A DNA stretch of 64,000 nucleotides from Hymenobacter busanensis (GTDB lineage: Bacteria > Bacteroidota > Bacteroidia > Cytophagales > Hymenobacteraceae), in NCBI RefSeq assembly GCF_008727865.1, contig NZ_VTWU01000007.1:62001-126000 (forward strand), in the 5' to 3' direction. Of this stretch, positions 7,968 to 16,710 are shown piece after piece. The notes below the pieces were generated by a model, which saw only the letters and a program-made list of their open reading frames with translations, searched no databases and was not told the DNA's origin. Positions within the stretch are counted from its first letter, which is position 1. Each line of letters opens with the position of its first letter. The translations under genes were made by a program, and so were the position numbers.

Positions 7968-8921
7968 CTAGGCTTCGCGCTCCAGCAGCATAGCACCGTA
8001 GCTATAGCCGCCGCCAAACACCGTGACGACCACCCGTTCGCCGGCTTTCAGTAGGGGCAGGGTATCGGCCAGGCCGATGGCCGCGCCCGCGCAGCCGGTG
8101 TTGCCCAGCGTTTCCACGTTCGACACAAGGCGTTCGGGCGGCAGGCCGGTGTTGCGCAGCACCACGTCGCTGATGCGGCGGTTGGCCTGGTGCGGAATCA
8201 GCCACGTAACGTCTTCCACGGTGAGGCGGTGGCGGTCCAGAATCTGCTCCGTTACGCGCGTCATGTACTGGCAGGCATACTGAAACACGTCGCGGCCGTG
8301 GGGCATGATGATGCTGCGGTCGAGCGGCTGAAGCACCACGGCGGTGGTGGCCTTGCCCACGGTGGCCGCGCCGGCCGTAATTACGTCGCGCACAAGCAAA
8401 TCGGTGGGGGAGAGGCGCTCGGCCGAAAACAGCAGCGCGGCCGCGCCGTCGCCCCAGAGGTGGCCGGCCACGGTATCGTCTTCGTTGTTGTAGGCGGTGT
8501 TGTGCTCCGAGGTGACGACCAGCGCCCGGCGGGCTTTGCCCAAGGCGAAGTAGCCCTGCACGATTTCCACCGCGTTCAGCAGCGACGAGCAGGCCGACGA
8601 AATGCTGACCACCGGAATATCGGCTACCCCAATGGCGTGCTGCACGGCGTGGGCCAGGGTCACGATGGTGTCGTGGGGCGTGTATGTAGCCCCTACGATG
8701 AGGTCGATTTCCGCCATGTCGATGCCGGGCGCCTCGCGCAACACCCGCTTGGTGGCCTCGATGGCCATGGTATTGGTGTTTTCGCCGGGGGCCGCGCGGC
8801 GTCGCTCCCGAATGCCGGTGCGCTCAATGATCCAATCGGACGAAAGGCCATTGCGACGGGTAAAGTGGTCGTTGGCAACAACGGTATGGGGCAGGTAGGC
8901 GGCGACGTGGTGAAGGAACAC
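7968..8921 (-). CDS. 3-oxoacyl-ACP synthase III (FabH-type condensing enzyme)
   Basis: 317 residues from a GTG start (MFLHHVAAYLPHTVV), which gives the usual FabH length. The Cys-His-Asn triad is Cys111 (SSACSSLL), His244 (LIPHQANRRI) and Asn274 (VETLGNTGCAG). The enzyme condenses an acyl-CoA starter with malonyl-ACP, normally to start type II fatty acid synthesis. The active-site context SSACSS differs from the usual AACSGF, so it may be a paralogue with another starter or role. Extending to the next upstream start would add 86 non-homologous residues. A TACCTTTG box lies upstream on the same strand. Confidence 0.85.
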   Translation of the reverse strand: MFLHHVAAYLPHTVVANDHFTRRNGLSSDWIIERTGIRERRRAAPGENTNTMAIEATKRVLREAPGIDMAEIDLIVGATYTPHDTIVTLAHAVQHAIGVADIPVVSISSACSSLLNAVEIVQGYFALGKARRALVVTSEHNTAYNNEDDTVAGHLWGDGAAALLFSAERLSPTDLLVRDVITAGAATVGKATTAVVLQPLDRSIIMPHGRDVFQYACQYMTRVTEQILDRHRLTVEDVTWLIPHQANRRISDVVLRNTGLPPERLVSNVETLGNTGCAGAAIGLADTLPLLKAGERVVVTVFGGGYSYGAMLLEREA

Positions 8922-9271
8922 GGAAAAGGATGGGGTAACGGAAGAAAAGCGGCGCGAAAACGGGAAACGCCGGGCCAAAGGTAGGCACCCTTGACGTACG
9001 AGGGCCCGCCCGGCGCGTTGTGCCAGGCGCCTGCGGCAGTGGCTTAAAGCAGGTCCCATCACGCGGTAGAAAGCCGCCGGGTGGGCAGGCCAGTGCTCGA
9101 GTAGATCCTGTGAGCGAAAGTGCCGGCTGGTGCACCAATCCCCACCGCGCGCCTCCCGCACAACCACGGCGCCACGCACTTCATCCCGCTTTTCCGACGC
9201 TTCGGTAAGCTTTAGTTTCCGCAGGGGCAGCAGCCGGCCACTTTTGAGCCGTCACCTAGCTGCTACCTCCC
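8922..9271. other. Intergenic region between divergent fabH-type and TonB receptor genes
   Basis: 350 GC-rich bases with no supported gene. It holds the -7 box of the FabH-type gene on the minus strand (8976-8983). No clear TANNTTTG box was found for the TonB receptor gene, and no strong hairpin or repeat was noticed. Confidence 0.4.
8976..8983 (-). promoter_or_regulatory. Bacteroidota-type -7 box of the FabH-type gene
   Basis: TACCTTTG on the minus strand matches the consensus exactly, about 54 nt ahead of the GTG start. This position also supports the short, 317-residue gene model. Confidence 0.4.
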
Positions 9272-11476
9272 ATGAAACGCCTGCTACTCCTGCTCTGCCT
9301 GCTGACCGCCGCGCTGCGGCTATCGGCCCAGACGGCGGCCCCCGCCACCACCCTCAGCGGCACCGTGCGCGACGCGGCCGGCCAGCCGCTGCCCGGCGCC
9401 AACGTGTTCCTGAAGACCACCTTCGACGGCGCCACGGCCGATTCGCTGGGCCGCTTCCGCTTCAGCACCCGCAAAACGGGTACGCTGCCGCTGGTCGTTA
9501 CGCTGCTGGGCTATGAGCCGCAGGAGCAGCCGGTGGTGCTCGACGGCTCGGCCCGGCGCCTGACCCTGGTGCTCAAGCCGGTGCGCAACCAACTCGGCGA
9601 CGTGACCATCACGGCGGGGGCCTTCGAGGCCAGTGAAAGCCGCACCACGGTGCTCAAGCCGCTCGACATTGTGACGACGGCCGGCGCGCTGGCCGACGTG
9701 AGCGGGGCCCTGAACACGCTGCCCGGCACCACCCGCAACGGCGAAGAAGGCAAGCTGTTTGTGCGCGGCGGCGCGGCCGGCGAAACCAGGCAGTACCTCG
9801 ACGGCCTGCCGCTGCAAAGTCCCTACAACGCCAGCGTGTCGGGAGTGCCCTCGCGGGGGCGCTTCTCGCCGATGCTCTTCAAAGGCACCGTGTTCAGCAC
9901 CGGCGGCTACTCGGCCGAGTTCGGACAGGCGTTGTCGGCCGTGGTGGGGCTGAACTCAACGGACCTGCCCGCGGAAACGCAAACCGGCATTTCGCTGCTT
10001 TCCGTGGGCCTCAGCCTCTCGCACCAGCAGCGCTGGGAGCGTAGCTCGGTAGCCGTCACGGGCGACTACATCAACCTGCAGCCCTACTACGGGCTGGTGC
10101 CGCAGCGCTTTGGCTGGCGGGTGGCTCCGCAAAGTCTGGGTGGCTCGGTGGCCGTGCGCCAGCGCACCGGCGAGCTGGGCATGCTGAAGCTGTACGGCGC
10201 CTTCACGCGCCAGGAAATGGCCCTCACCCAGGCCGACCCCGGCTACCCCGGCGGCCAGCGGCCGGTGGCCCTGCTGAGCAACAACGAATACGTGAATGCC
10301 TCGTTTCGTAGCCCGCTGAAACGCGGCTGGAGCCTGCAAACCGGCTTGGCCGGCACCCGCGACGAGCAGGACGTGCGCCCCGACGTGCAGCGCGTGCACG
10401 AGCTGGAGCAAAGTCTGTTGGGCCGCGTGGTGGTTACCAACGACTCGGCCAGCGCCTACTGGAACCTGAAGCTGGGCACCGAGCTGCTGGGCCAACGCTA
10501 CCAGATGCGCTACCAGGCCACGCCCGAAACGGCCGCGTTGCAATCCGGCTTCACGGAGCAGCGTGCCGCCGCCTTCGCCGAATCGGACATTTCGCTGAGC
10601 AACGAGCTGGTGGCCCGCGCCGGCGTGCGGGCCGAATATTCGGCCGTGCTCGGGCGCTGGAACGCCGCTCCGCGCCTGGCCCTGGCCTACCAATTGGGCG
10701 AGGGCACGCAGGTGTCGGGCGCGTTCGGGCTGTTCTACCAAACGCCCGCCAACGACCTGCTGCGCGCCGCGCACTCTAGCCCCAACCTGCGGTTTGAGCG
10801 CGCCACGCACTATTTGCTCACCTACCAGCGCAGCCACGACGACCGCACCCTGCGCGCCGAAGCATACTACAAGGACTACGCCCACCTGACGCGCTACAAC
10901 CCCGCCGCGCCCTTCGACCCCACAGCCTACCACACCACCGGTACCGGCTATGCCCGCGGCCTCGACCTTTTCTGGCGCGACAAAAAGACCTTCAAGAAAA
11001 CCGATTACTGGGTGAGCTACGGCCTGCTCGACACCCGCCGCCAGCAGCGCACCGACCCGGTGCTGGCCGTGCCCACCTTTGCCTCGCGCCACAACCTCTC
11101 GGTGGTGGGCAAATACTGGATCAGCCAACTGCACACCCAGGTGAGCGGCACCTACAGCTACGGCTCGCCGCGGGCCTACTTCGACCCCAACCGGCCGGGC
11201 TACAACCAGCGTCGCACGCCCAGCTACCAAGACGTAAGCCTGAGCGTGAGCTACCTGACTACGATTCGGAAAAACCTGACCATCGTGTACGCCTCCTGCT
11301 CCAACGTGCTGGGCCGCAACAACGTGTACGGCTACCGCTATGCCGCCACGCCCGATGCCGCCGGCCGCTACGAGGGCGTAGCCGTCACGCCTTCGGCCCC
11401 GCGCATGTTGTTCGTGGGCCTGCTCATCTCCATCAACAAGCACCGCCCCGCCGACACCGAAACGGCACCCGACTAA
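9272..11476 (+). CDS. TonB-dependent outer-membrane receptor
   Basis: 734 residues. A signal peptide (1-20, ending RLSAQ) precedes a carboxypeptidase-regulatory-like beta domain (about 28-105, LSGTVRDAAGQPLPGANVFLK) and a plug domain (about 120-215, with KLFVRGGAAGETRQYLDGLPL). The remaining C-terminal part is a beta barrel. Such receptors import large or scarce substrates using TonB energy. There is no SusD partner nearby, so it resembles stand-alone siderophore, vitamin or peptide receptors. The barrel is followed by a short polar tail (HRPADTETAPD) instead of the usual terminal aromatic residue. Confidence 0.9.
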   Translation: MKRLLLLLCLLTAALRLSAQTAAPATTLSGTVRDAAGQPLPGANVFLKTTFDGATADSLGRFRFSTRKTGTLPLVVTLLGYEPQEQPVVLDGSARRLTLVLKPVRNQLGDVTITAGAFEASESRTTVLKPLDIVTTAGALADVSGALNTLPGTTRNGEEGKLFVRGGAAGETRQYLDGLPLQSPYNASVSGVPSRGRFSPMLFKGTVFSTGGYSAEFGQALSAVVGLNSTDLPAETQTGISLLSVGLSLSHQQRWERSSVAVTGDYINLQPYYGLVPQRFGWRVAPQSLGGSVAVRQRTGELGMLKLYGAFTRQEMALTQADPGYPGGQRPVALLSNNEYVNASFRSPLKRGWSLQTGLAGTRDEQDVRPDVQRVHELEQSLLGRVVVTNDSASAYWNLKLGTELLGQRYQMRYQATPETAALQSGFTEQRAAAFAESDISLSNELVARAGVRAEYSAVLGRWNAAPRLALAYQLGEGTQVSGAFGLFYQTPANDLLRAAHSSPNLRFERATHYLLTYQRSHDDRTLRAEAYYKDYAHLTRYNPAAPFDPTAYHTTGTGYARGLDLFWRDKKTFKKTDYWVSYGLLDTRRQQRTDPVLAVPTFASRHNLSVVGKYWISQLHTQVSGTYSYGSPRAYFDPNRPGYNQRRTPSYQDVSLSVSYLTTIRKNLTIVYASCSNVLGRNNVYGYRYAATPDAAGRYEGVAVTPSAPRMLFVGLLISINKHRPADTETAPD

Positions 11477-11481
11477 GCCCG

Positions 11482-11565
11482 GCTGTAGCGCGAATTTTCG
11501 GTTCGCGGGTCGTTGCTGACGTCTCGTCGTTCCTCAATACGCCATCTGAAGGTTCGTGCTACCGC
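11482..11565. repeat. Degenerate copy of the approximately 87-bp palindromic element
   Basis: The left part (GTAGCGCGAATTTT then GGTTCGCG), the centre (CGTTGC then TCGTCGTTCC) and the right arm (AAGGTTCGTGCTAC) follow in order the same landmarks as the intact element at 38084-38170. The left and right arms can still pair. It sits directly after the TonB receptor gene, as the other copy sits at the end of its gene. Confidence 0.6.
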
Positions 11566-11672
11566 CACGTTGCAGCCATTCCGAAATGCGGAACACTGCC
11601 CGGCACGCCCGCGACTCGCACCCGCCACCGCACGGTTCATCGGGGCCAACCGACGCTTCGGTAATAGAAAGT

Positions 11673-11702
11673 TTTGGCCCCGGCCGCCCCGGGGCACCTT
11701 TG
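11673..11702 (+). promoter_or_regulatory. Candidate promoter of the periplasmic protein gene
   Basis: TTTG (11673-11676) and CACCTTTG (11695-11702) are separated by 18 bp. The -7 box differs from TANNTTTG only in its first base. The start codon lies about 48 nt downstream. Confidence 0.35.
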
Positions 11703-11750
11703 AAGCACTCAACCGCTACTTCCCACTTCTTCTTCTGACCCCCGACTACC

Positions 11751-12464
11751 ATGAAAACCCAACTCCTCGTTCTCGCCCTCGTTGCTGCCTCGCTCACGGC
11801 CCCGGCCCAGAAGAAAACGGCCGATAACGCCCCGGTCGCCACTGCCGCCGCGCCGGCCGGCTATACCGACATGATGGCGGCCACCATTACCGAGCTCATG
11901 AGCACCGGCGACCCGGCTCAGCTGCAGGAAATCACCGCCAAGTTTGAGCGCGCCGCCGCCGTGGCGCCCGCCGACTGGCTGCCGCGCTACTACCAAGCCT
12001 ACGGCCGCCTCATCACCTGCTTCACCTCCAAGGAAAGCGGCGACGCCAAGGACCTGCTGCTCGACCAGGCCGAAACCGCGCTGCAGCAGGCCCGCAAGCT
12101 CGGCGGCGACGAAGCCGAGTTGCTCGTGCTGCAAGGCTACATCTACCAGGCCCGCCTCGGCGTCTCGCCCATGGCCCGCTCCATGACCTACTCGGCCAAA
12201 GTGAAAGAGACGCTGGCGGCCGCCAAAAAGCTGGACCCAGCCAACCCGCGCGCTTATCTGGTGGAGGCCAACAACGTGTACTACACGCCCAAGATGTTTG
12301 GCGGTGGCCCCGAAGCCGCCAAGCCCCTTTACGACGAAGCCAAGGCCCGTTTCGCCGCCTTCAAGCCCAGCGGCCCGCTGGCGCCCAACTGGGGCGAGCG
12401 GCAGCTGAACGGCCGTCTGGCGGCCTATAGCGCCAAGCCCGCCGACGCCCAAGCTGCCAAGTAA
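11751..12464 (+). CDS. Secreted TPR-like protein of unknown function
   Basis: 237 residues with a signal peptide (1-19, ending LTAPAQ). The mature part is helical with TPR-like spacing: AKFERAAAVAPADWLPRYYQAYGRLI, LLDQAETALQQARKLGGDEAELLVLQGYIYQARL and AAAKKLDPANPRAYLVEANNVYY. The ending is Ala-rich. It is probably periplasmic and acts through protein contacts. It lies 62 bp before a membrane protein gene on the same strand. Confidence 0.7.
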   Translation: MKTQLLVLALVAASLTAPAQKKTADNAPVATAAAPAGYTDMMAATITELMSTGDPAQLQEITAKFERAAAVAPADWLPRYYQAYGRLITCFTSKESGDAKDLLLDQAETALQQARKLGGDEAELLVLQGYIYQARLGVSPMARSMTYSAKVKETLAAAKKLDPANPRAYLVEANNVYYTPKMFGGGPEAAKPLYDEAKARFAAFKPSGPLAPNWGERQLNGRLAAYSAKPADAQAAK

Positions 12465-12526
12465 CCAAGTTGAGGAAGCGCCTCTGCTTTCGGCGGCTGG
12501 GGCGTTTCCCTACCTTCTGCTTGCCT

Positions 12527-13192
12527 ATGGCCCTGCTTCATCATTTCAACATCGGCCAGCATATTTTCTGCGGCTCGCTGGCCATGCTGCTCGGCCTGGT
12601 ACCCATGCTGGGGCGCAAGGGCGGCGCGGTGCACCGGCGCTTTGGCCGCTGGTTTCTGGTGGCCACGGCCGGCGTGTTGGTGACGGCGGTGCTGGGCTTG
12701 GCGGTGTTCAACTTCCGGGGCTACCTGGTGGGCATTGTGCTGCTGAGCGTGTACCAAGCGTGGTCGGGCTACCGGGCGGTGCGCACCCGCGCCGCCGGCC
12801 CCACGCGCCTCGACGGCTGGGTGGCGGCCGGGTTTCTGGCGGGCAGCGTGGGGTTGGTGCTGGCCCTGCGCTTCATCGATTTGGTCTGGACGCCGGGCAT
12901 CATCTATTCCACGTTGGGTGCCTTGGTGTTGATGACGCTCTATGATTTGGCCCGCTTCCGTTTCGTGCCCGTGTGGCGCCGCACGCTCTGGCGCTACGAC
13001 CACCTTTGGAAGATGATCAGCGCCTACTTTGCTTTGGTGTCGGCCTTCACGGGCACGGTGCTGCCGCAGTACAAGCCCTACAGCCAGTTTGGGCCGTCGG
13101 CGCTGGGCCTCGGGCTGGTGCTGGGTTTTGGGCTGTACTACGCCCTGCGGCCCGGTTGGCCGCTGCCCGTGTTGCCGAGCGCGGCCGGGTAG
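12527..13192 (+). CDS. Multi-pass membrane protein, DUF2306-like
   Basis: 221 residues with about seven hydrophobic helices. The N-terminal FNIGQHIFCGSLAMLLGLVPMLGRKGGAVHRRFGRWF is the typical first-helix and HRRxG loop pattern of small DUF2306-like bacterial membrane proteins. The function is unknown. The start at 12527 is preferred because upstream residues are polar and lack family pattern. It lies 65 bp before a LytS-type kinase gene in the same direction. Confidence 0.7.
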   Translation: MALLHHFNIGQHIFCGSLAMLLGLVPMLGRKGGAVHRRFGRWFLVATAGVLVTAVLGLAVFNFRGYLVGIVLLSVYQAWSGYRAVRTRAAGPTRLDGWVAAGFLAGSVGLVLALRFIDLVWTPGIIYSTLGALVLMTLYDLARFRFVPVWRRTLWRYDHLWKMISAYFALVSAFTGTVLPQYKPYSQFGPSALGLGLVLGFGLYYALRPGWPLPVLPSAAG

Positions 13193-13257
13193 CCACTGCG
13201 CTTCTGCCTTATCTTGCCGTGTCTACTTTGCCTTGGGCCGCGCCGGCCTGCTCTTCC

Positions 13258-14343
13258 ATGTCAGCTCCCGCCGAGTATCGCCACGAGCCCACCATGCCGC
13301 CCTTGCGCCTGTGGCGCCGGTGGGTGCGCACGGTGCTCACCATGCTGGTCATTTCCGTCAGCATTGCCGCCACCACCTGCCCCGAATGCTGGCGCGACGG
13401 CCACCGCATGCTCATCAATTTTGTGATGACCACGGCCTACACCTTCGGGCTCTGGATTACCAACGGCTACGCCGTCGACTGGCTCGACCGGTACGTGAAC
13501 TGGAAGCGGGAGCCGCTCAAGCGGTTGCTGCTGACCATCGTGGTGTCGTTGGGCGGTTCGCTGCTGGTCATTATTGCTATCAACTTCTGTTTTCTGGTGC
13601 TCTACCGCGGCTATTCGCCGGCCGAAATGTGGGCGCCCGGCGCGTGGATGCGCTACGTGTTTCCGCTGCTGTTCACATCCATCATTTCGCTGGTGCTCCA
13701 CAGCCGCTCTTTCCTGCTGGGCTGGCGCGAGGCCGTGGTGCGCAACGAGCGGCTGCAGAAGGAAATGGCCCAGGCCGAAGCCGAAACCCTGCGCCAGCAG
13801 CTCGACCCGCACTTCATGTTCAACGCCCTGAACGCCCTCACGTCGCTGGTCGAAGAAGAACCGCAGCTGGCGGTGCGCTTCATCCGGCAACTCTCGCAGG
13901 TGTACCGCTACGTGCTCGACGCCCGCGGCCGCGACGTAGTGCCGCTCGCCGAAGAGCTGGAGTTTGCCGAGTCGTACCTGTTTCTGCAGCGCATCCGCTA
14001 CGGCGAGGCCCTGCAGGCCGAGCTGCCCGCCCCCGAGAGCGTGCCGCCGCAGGCCGTGGTGCCGCCCCTGAGCCTGCAGCTGCTGCTCGAAAACGCCCTC
14101 AAGCACAACGCCGCCAGCGCCAGCCAGCCCCTGCACCTGCGCATCGAGCTGGACGAAAGCGGCCAGCACCTGCGCGTGCGCAACACCCTGCGTGCCCGCC
14201 GCCTCGCCCCCGACGAATCGACCGGTATTGGCCTCCACAACCTCACGGCCCGCTACCGCCACCTCACTCAAGAACCAGTGCTCATTGCCCGCGACGAGCA
14301 GGAATTTGTGGTAACCTTGCCGGTGCTGGAACTGGTTGTTTAA
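13258..14343 (+). CDS. LytS/YehU-type sensor histidine kinase
   Basis: 361 residues. Four N-terminal transmembrane helices (about 20-155) lead to a coiled-coil linker (EAVVRNERLQKEMAQAEAETL) and a His_kinase domain of the LytS family. His185 is the phospho-acceptor in LRQQLDPHFMFNALN. The ATPase part shows LLLENALKHN and ESTGIGLHNLTARY. This kinase class pairs with LytTR regulators; its partner follows 119 bp downstream. A second ATG, 12 codons in, is also possible. Confidence 0.88.
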   Translation: MSAPAEYRHEPTMPPLRLWRRWVRTVLTMLVISVSIAATTCPECWRDGHRMLINFVMTTAYTFGLWITNGYAVDWLDRYVNWKREPLKRLLLTIVVSLGGSLLVIIAINFCFLVLYRGYSPAEMWAPGAWMRYVFPLLFTSIISLVLHSRSFLLGWREAVVRNERLQKEMAQAEAETLRQQLDPHFMFNALNALTSLVEEEPQLAVRFIRQLSQVYRYVLDARGRDVVPLAEELEFAESYLFLQRIRYGEALQAELPAPESVPPQAVVPPLSLQLLLENALKHNAASASQPLHLRIELDESGQHLRVRNTLRARRLAPDESTGIGLHNLTARYRHLTQEPVLIARDEQEFVVTLPVLELVV

Positions 14344-14344
14344 G

Positions 14345-14415
14345 GTGCTGATGTGGAGAATGTGCTGATGTGCTAATGAGTAAGACCTGCATTAGCACAT
14401 TCTCCACATCAGCAC
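14345..14415. repeat. Imperfect palindrome of GATGTGCT-type units
   Basis: The right arm (14390-14415) is the reverse complement of the left arm (14345-14378), except that the left arm carries an extra 8-nt unit (GATGTGCT). The loop is about 11 nt. Shorter related words (CACATGTTCCACATT) continue to about 14438. It lies between the kinase and its regulator and may fold in the mRNA. Confidence 0.75.
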
Positions 14416-14462
14416 ATTGCCCACATGTTCCACATTGGCACGAAGCGCAGCACATTAACCCT

Positions 14463-15248
14463 ATGAATGCTTTTGTAATCGAAGATGAGCCGCTGGCCGC
14501 CCGCCGCCTGACCGAGCTGCTGCGCCGGCAGCAGCCCTCGGTGCAAGTGCTAGCCACCGCCGACTCGGTGGAAGCGGCCGTGGCGCTGCTGGAATCGGCC
14601 GCCACGCCGCCCGATGTACTGTTTCTGGATATCCACCTAGCCGACGGGCTGAGCTTCGAGCTGTTTGAGCGCACCACGGTGCGCTGCCCGGTCATTTTTA
14701 CCACCGCCTACGACCGGTACGCCCTACGCGCTTTCAAGGTCAACAGCATCGACTACCTGCTCAAACCCATCGACGAAGGCGAGCTGCAAGCGGCCCTGCA
14801 AAAGCTGCGCGACCTGCGCGGCAACGGCGCCACGCCGGCTGGCGCTCCGGCTTTCGATGCCTTGTTGCTCACGCAGGTATTGCAGCAGCTGCAACCGCAA
14901 AACCAGTACAAAAAGCAGTTTGTAGTGAAGGTGGGGGAGCACCTGAAGGTGATTCCCGTCGAGCAGATCAGCTACTTCTTCAGCCTCGAAAAAGCCACCT
15001 TCGTGCAGACGCGCGAAAACCGCCGCTTCGTGCTCGACCAAACCCTAGAACAGCTCGAAAAACTGCTCGACCCGCGCCAGTTTTTCCGCCTCAACCGCGC
15101 CTACCTCGTCCACCACGACGCCATTCAGGACATCATTCACTACACCAACTCGCGCCTGAAAACCGTGCTCCAGCCCGTGGGCCCCGAGGGCGACGTACTC
15201 GTGAGCCGCGAGCGGGTGTCGGCCTTCCGCGCCTGGCTGGAGCGGTAG
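14463..15248 (+). CDS. LytTR-family response regulator
   Basis: 261 residues. The receiver domain (1-120) has the acidic pair at Glu7/Asp8, phospho-acceptor Asp56 in VLFLDIHLADG, Thr in IFTTAYD and Lys in LLKPI. The LytTR DNA-binding domain (about 150-260) begins KKQFVVKVGEHLKVIPVEQISYF and includes FFRLNRAYLVHHDAI. It is the partner of the kinase just upstream. LytTR regulators bind direct repeats upstream of target genes; the targets are not obvious here. Confidence 0.92.
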   Translation: MNAFVIEDEPLAARRLTELLRRQQPSVQVLATADSVEAAVALLESAATPPDVLFLDIHLADGLSFELFERTTVRCPVIFTTAYDRYALRAFKVNSIDYLLKPIDEGELQAALQKLRDLRGNGATPAGAPAFDALLLTQVLQQLQPQNQYKKQFVVKVGEHLKVIPVEQISYFFSLEKATFVQTRENRRFVLDQTLEQLEKLLDPRQFFRLNRAYLVHHDAIQDIIHYTNSRLKTVLQPVGPEGDVLVSRERVSAFRAWLER

Positions 15249-15406
15249 CGGCCGGTTGCTCGCCACCCGGCGTGTGCTGGAATAGAAGCTAGCCGCTAAC
15301 ACGGGGGCTCCTCAGCTGAGAAGAGAAATCAACCCTAGCCCCGTTGCGCAGTCAAGATTAGCAAGTATCTTGATTCGGAAATATCCCCTTCTTCTACCGT
15401 GGCTGC

Positions 15407-16027
15407 ATGAGCCGTTGGTTTACATCGTCAAGCCCCCAGACCCGGCGCTTGGCCGCTGCCGTTTCGGGCCTGGGCCACCCACTGCTGACGGCGGTGGGGT
15501 TTGTTGGCTTTGCGGCATTTCGGCGACTGGAAGACGGCCCGGCGGTCTGGGTGGTGGGCCTGGTGGCCGGAGGTGTGGTCTTGCCGGTGGCCGCGTGGAG
15601 CTACTGGCAGGTACGCCGGGGCCACTACACCAACTTCGACGTGTCGGTGCGGGAGCAGCGCTACTCTATTTATCCCCCGCTGCTGGGCCTGCTGGGCGGG
15701 GCCACGTTGCTGGTCGGCGGGCTGAGCGGGACCGAGTTCCTGCGGCCGGGGCTGGTGGCGGCTACCGGGCTCCTGGCGCTGTGCTACCTGCTCAACTTCC
15801 GGCTGAAAGTGTCGTTGCACGCGGCGCTGTCGTTTTTTCTAGCCGGCTGCCTGACGCTGCTGAGCGGCCCGCTGGCGGCGGGTGTGGCCTTGGCAGTAGC
15901 CTCCTTGGTAGCCGCGTCGCGGCTGGTGCTGGGGCGCCACACCGCGCCCGAGCTGCTGGCCGGCGCCTTCCTGGGACTAGGGGCCGCGGGCCTGCTTGCT
16001 GGCTGGGAATACCTGGCGCCGGCCTGA
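15407..16027 (+). CDS. PAP2-superfamily-like membrane protein
   Basis: 206 residues with six hydrophobic helices. The C-terminal half carries KVSLHAALSFFLAG followed by ASRLVLGRHTAPELLAGAFLG, which correspond to the second and third PAP2 phosphatase motifs (PSGH-like and SRxxxxxHxxxD). The final acidic residue is Glu instead of Asp, and the SGH core is replaced by SLHA, so catalysis may be altered. PAP2 enzymes dephosphorylate lipid phosphates at the membrane. It faces the acetyltransferase gene with 4 bp between stops. Confidence 0.7.
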   Translation: MSRWFTSSSPQTRRLAAAVSGLGHPLLTAVGFVGFAAFRRLEDGPAVWVVGLVAGGVVLPVAAWSYWQVRRGHYTNFDVSVREQRYSIYPPLLGLLGGATLLVGGLSGTEFLRPGLVAATGLLALCYLLNFRLKVSLHAALSFFLAGCLTLLSGPLAAGVALAVASLVAASRLVLGRHTAPELLAGAFLGLGAAGLLAGWEYLAPA

Positions 16028-16031
16028 GTAT

Positions 16032-16664
16032 CTACTCCCTGTCTAGCTCCTGCTGAAACGCCTCCAGAAACAGCCCCACGTGGTAGCCGTCGGCCAGGCC
16101 GTGGTGCACGTGCACCGATACCGGCAGGAGCAGCGCCTCGCCCTGGCGGCAGTAGCGGCCGATGGAAATTTTCGGTACGCTGTCGGGGTGGGCGAAGTGC
16201 CGGGCGTGGCTGAGGCTGGTGAACTGCACCCAGGGCAGGGCCGAGAAGTGAATCACGTCGAGCCGGGCCGAATCAGGGCTCAGGCGCAAGCCGCTGGACT
16301 GCTCCACGGCTGCCATTTCGCGCTGCAGCCCCGGCGCAAAATCGGCCGCCTGCTCGGCGAAGGGCACGAATGAAAACGCGAACGTGTGGTCGGGGCGCAG
16401 TAGGGTGGCCGAGGCGTGAATCTGGTCGTAGCACACCACTTGGCCGTTTTCGATGCGGTAGCGCAGCGCCTCTAGCTGGTTGATGGCCCGCAGGGCGGCG
16501 TGCAGGTAGCGCTGAAAAAACGACTCGCCCGCGGCCTTGGCCTGCGCGTAGGCCCGGGCGCCGTCGACCTCGGCTACCACGCCGTGAAAAGGCTCGTCGA
16601 AGGCTGAAAAAAAGGCGAAATGCTCGCGGCGGTTCCAAGTTGAAAGGTCAATCAGTTGCTTCAT
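16032..16664 (-). CDS. Chloramphenicol acetyltransferase-like protein (CAT fold)
   Basis: 210 residues, the usual length for trimeric type A CAT proteins. The N terminus (WNRREHFAFFSAFDEPF) and the catalytic HHxxxDG motif at residues 187-193 (VHVHHGLADGYHVG) are both intact. The enzyme would move acetyl from acetyl-CoA to a hydroxyl acceptor. Resistance to chloramphenicol is possible but not shown; many chromosomal CAT-like proteins have other substrates. It is GC-rich like its neighbours, with no mobile element beside it, so nothing indicates recent transfer. The ATG at 16664 is supported by homology. Confidence 0.85.
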   Translation of the reverse strand: MKQLIDLSTWNRREHFAFFSAFDEPFHGVVAEVDGARAYAQAKAAGESFFQRYLHAALRAINQLEALRYRIENGQVVCYDQIHASATLLRPDHTFAFSFVPFAEQAADFAPGLQREMAAVEQSSGLRLSPDSARLDVIHFSALPWVQFTSLSHARHFAHPDSVPKISIGRYCRQGEALLLPVSVHVHHGLADGYHVGLFLEAFQQELDRE

Positions 16665-16680
16665 GGGGCGGCAAGTTCGG

Positions 16681-16688
16681 TAACTTTG
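16681..16688 (+). promoter_or_regulatory. Bacteroidota-type -7 box of the HAD gene
   Basis: TAACTTTG matches TANNTTTG exactly, with a TTG 22 bp upstream (16656-16658). The ATG lies 22 nt downstream. The upstream element overlaps the start of the divergent CAT-like gene. Confidence 0.5.
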
Positions 16689-16710
16689 CCCGGCCGATTC
16701 GATTCCCGCC

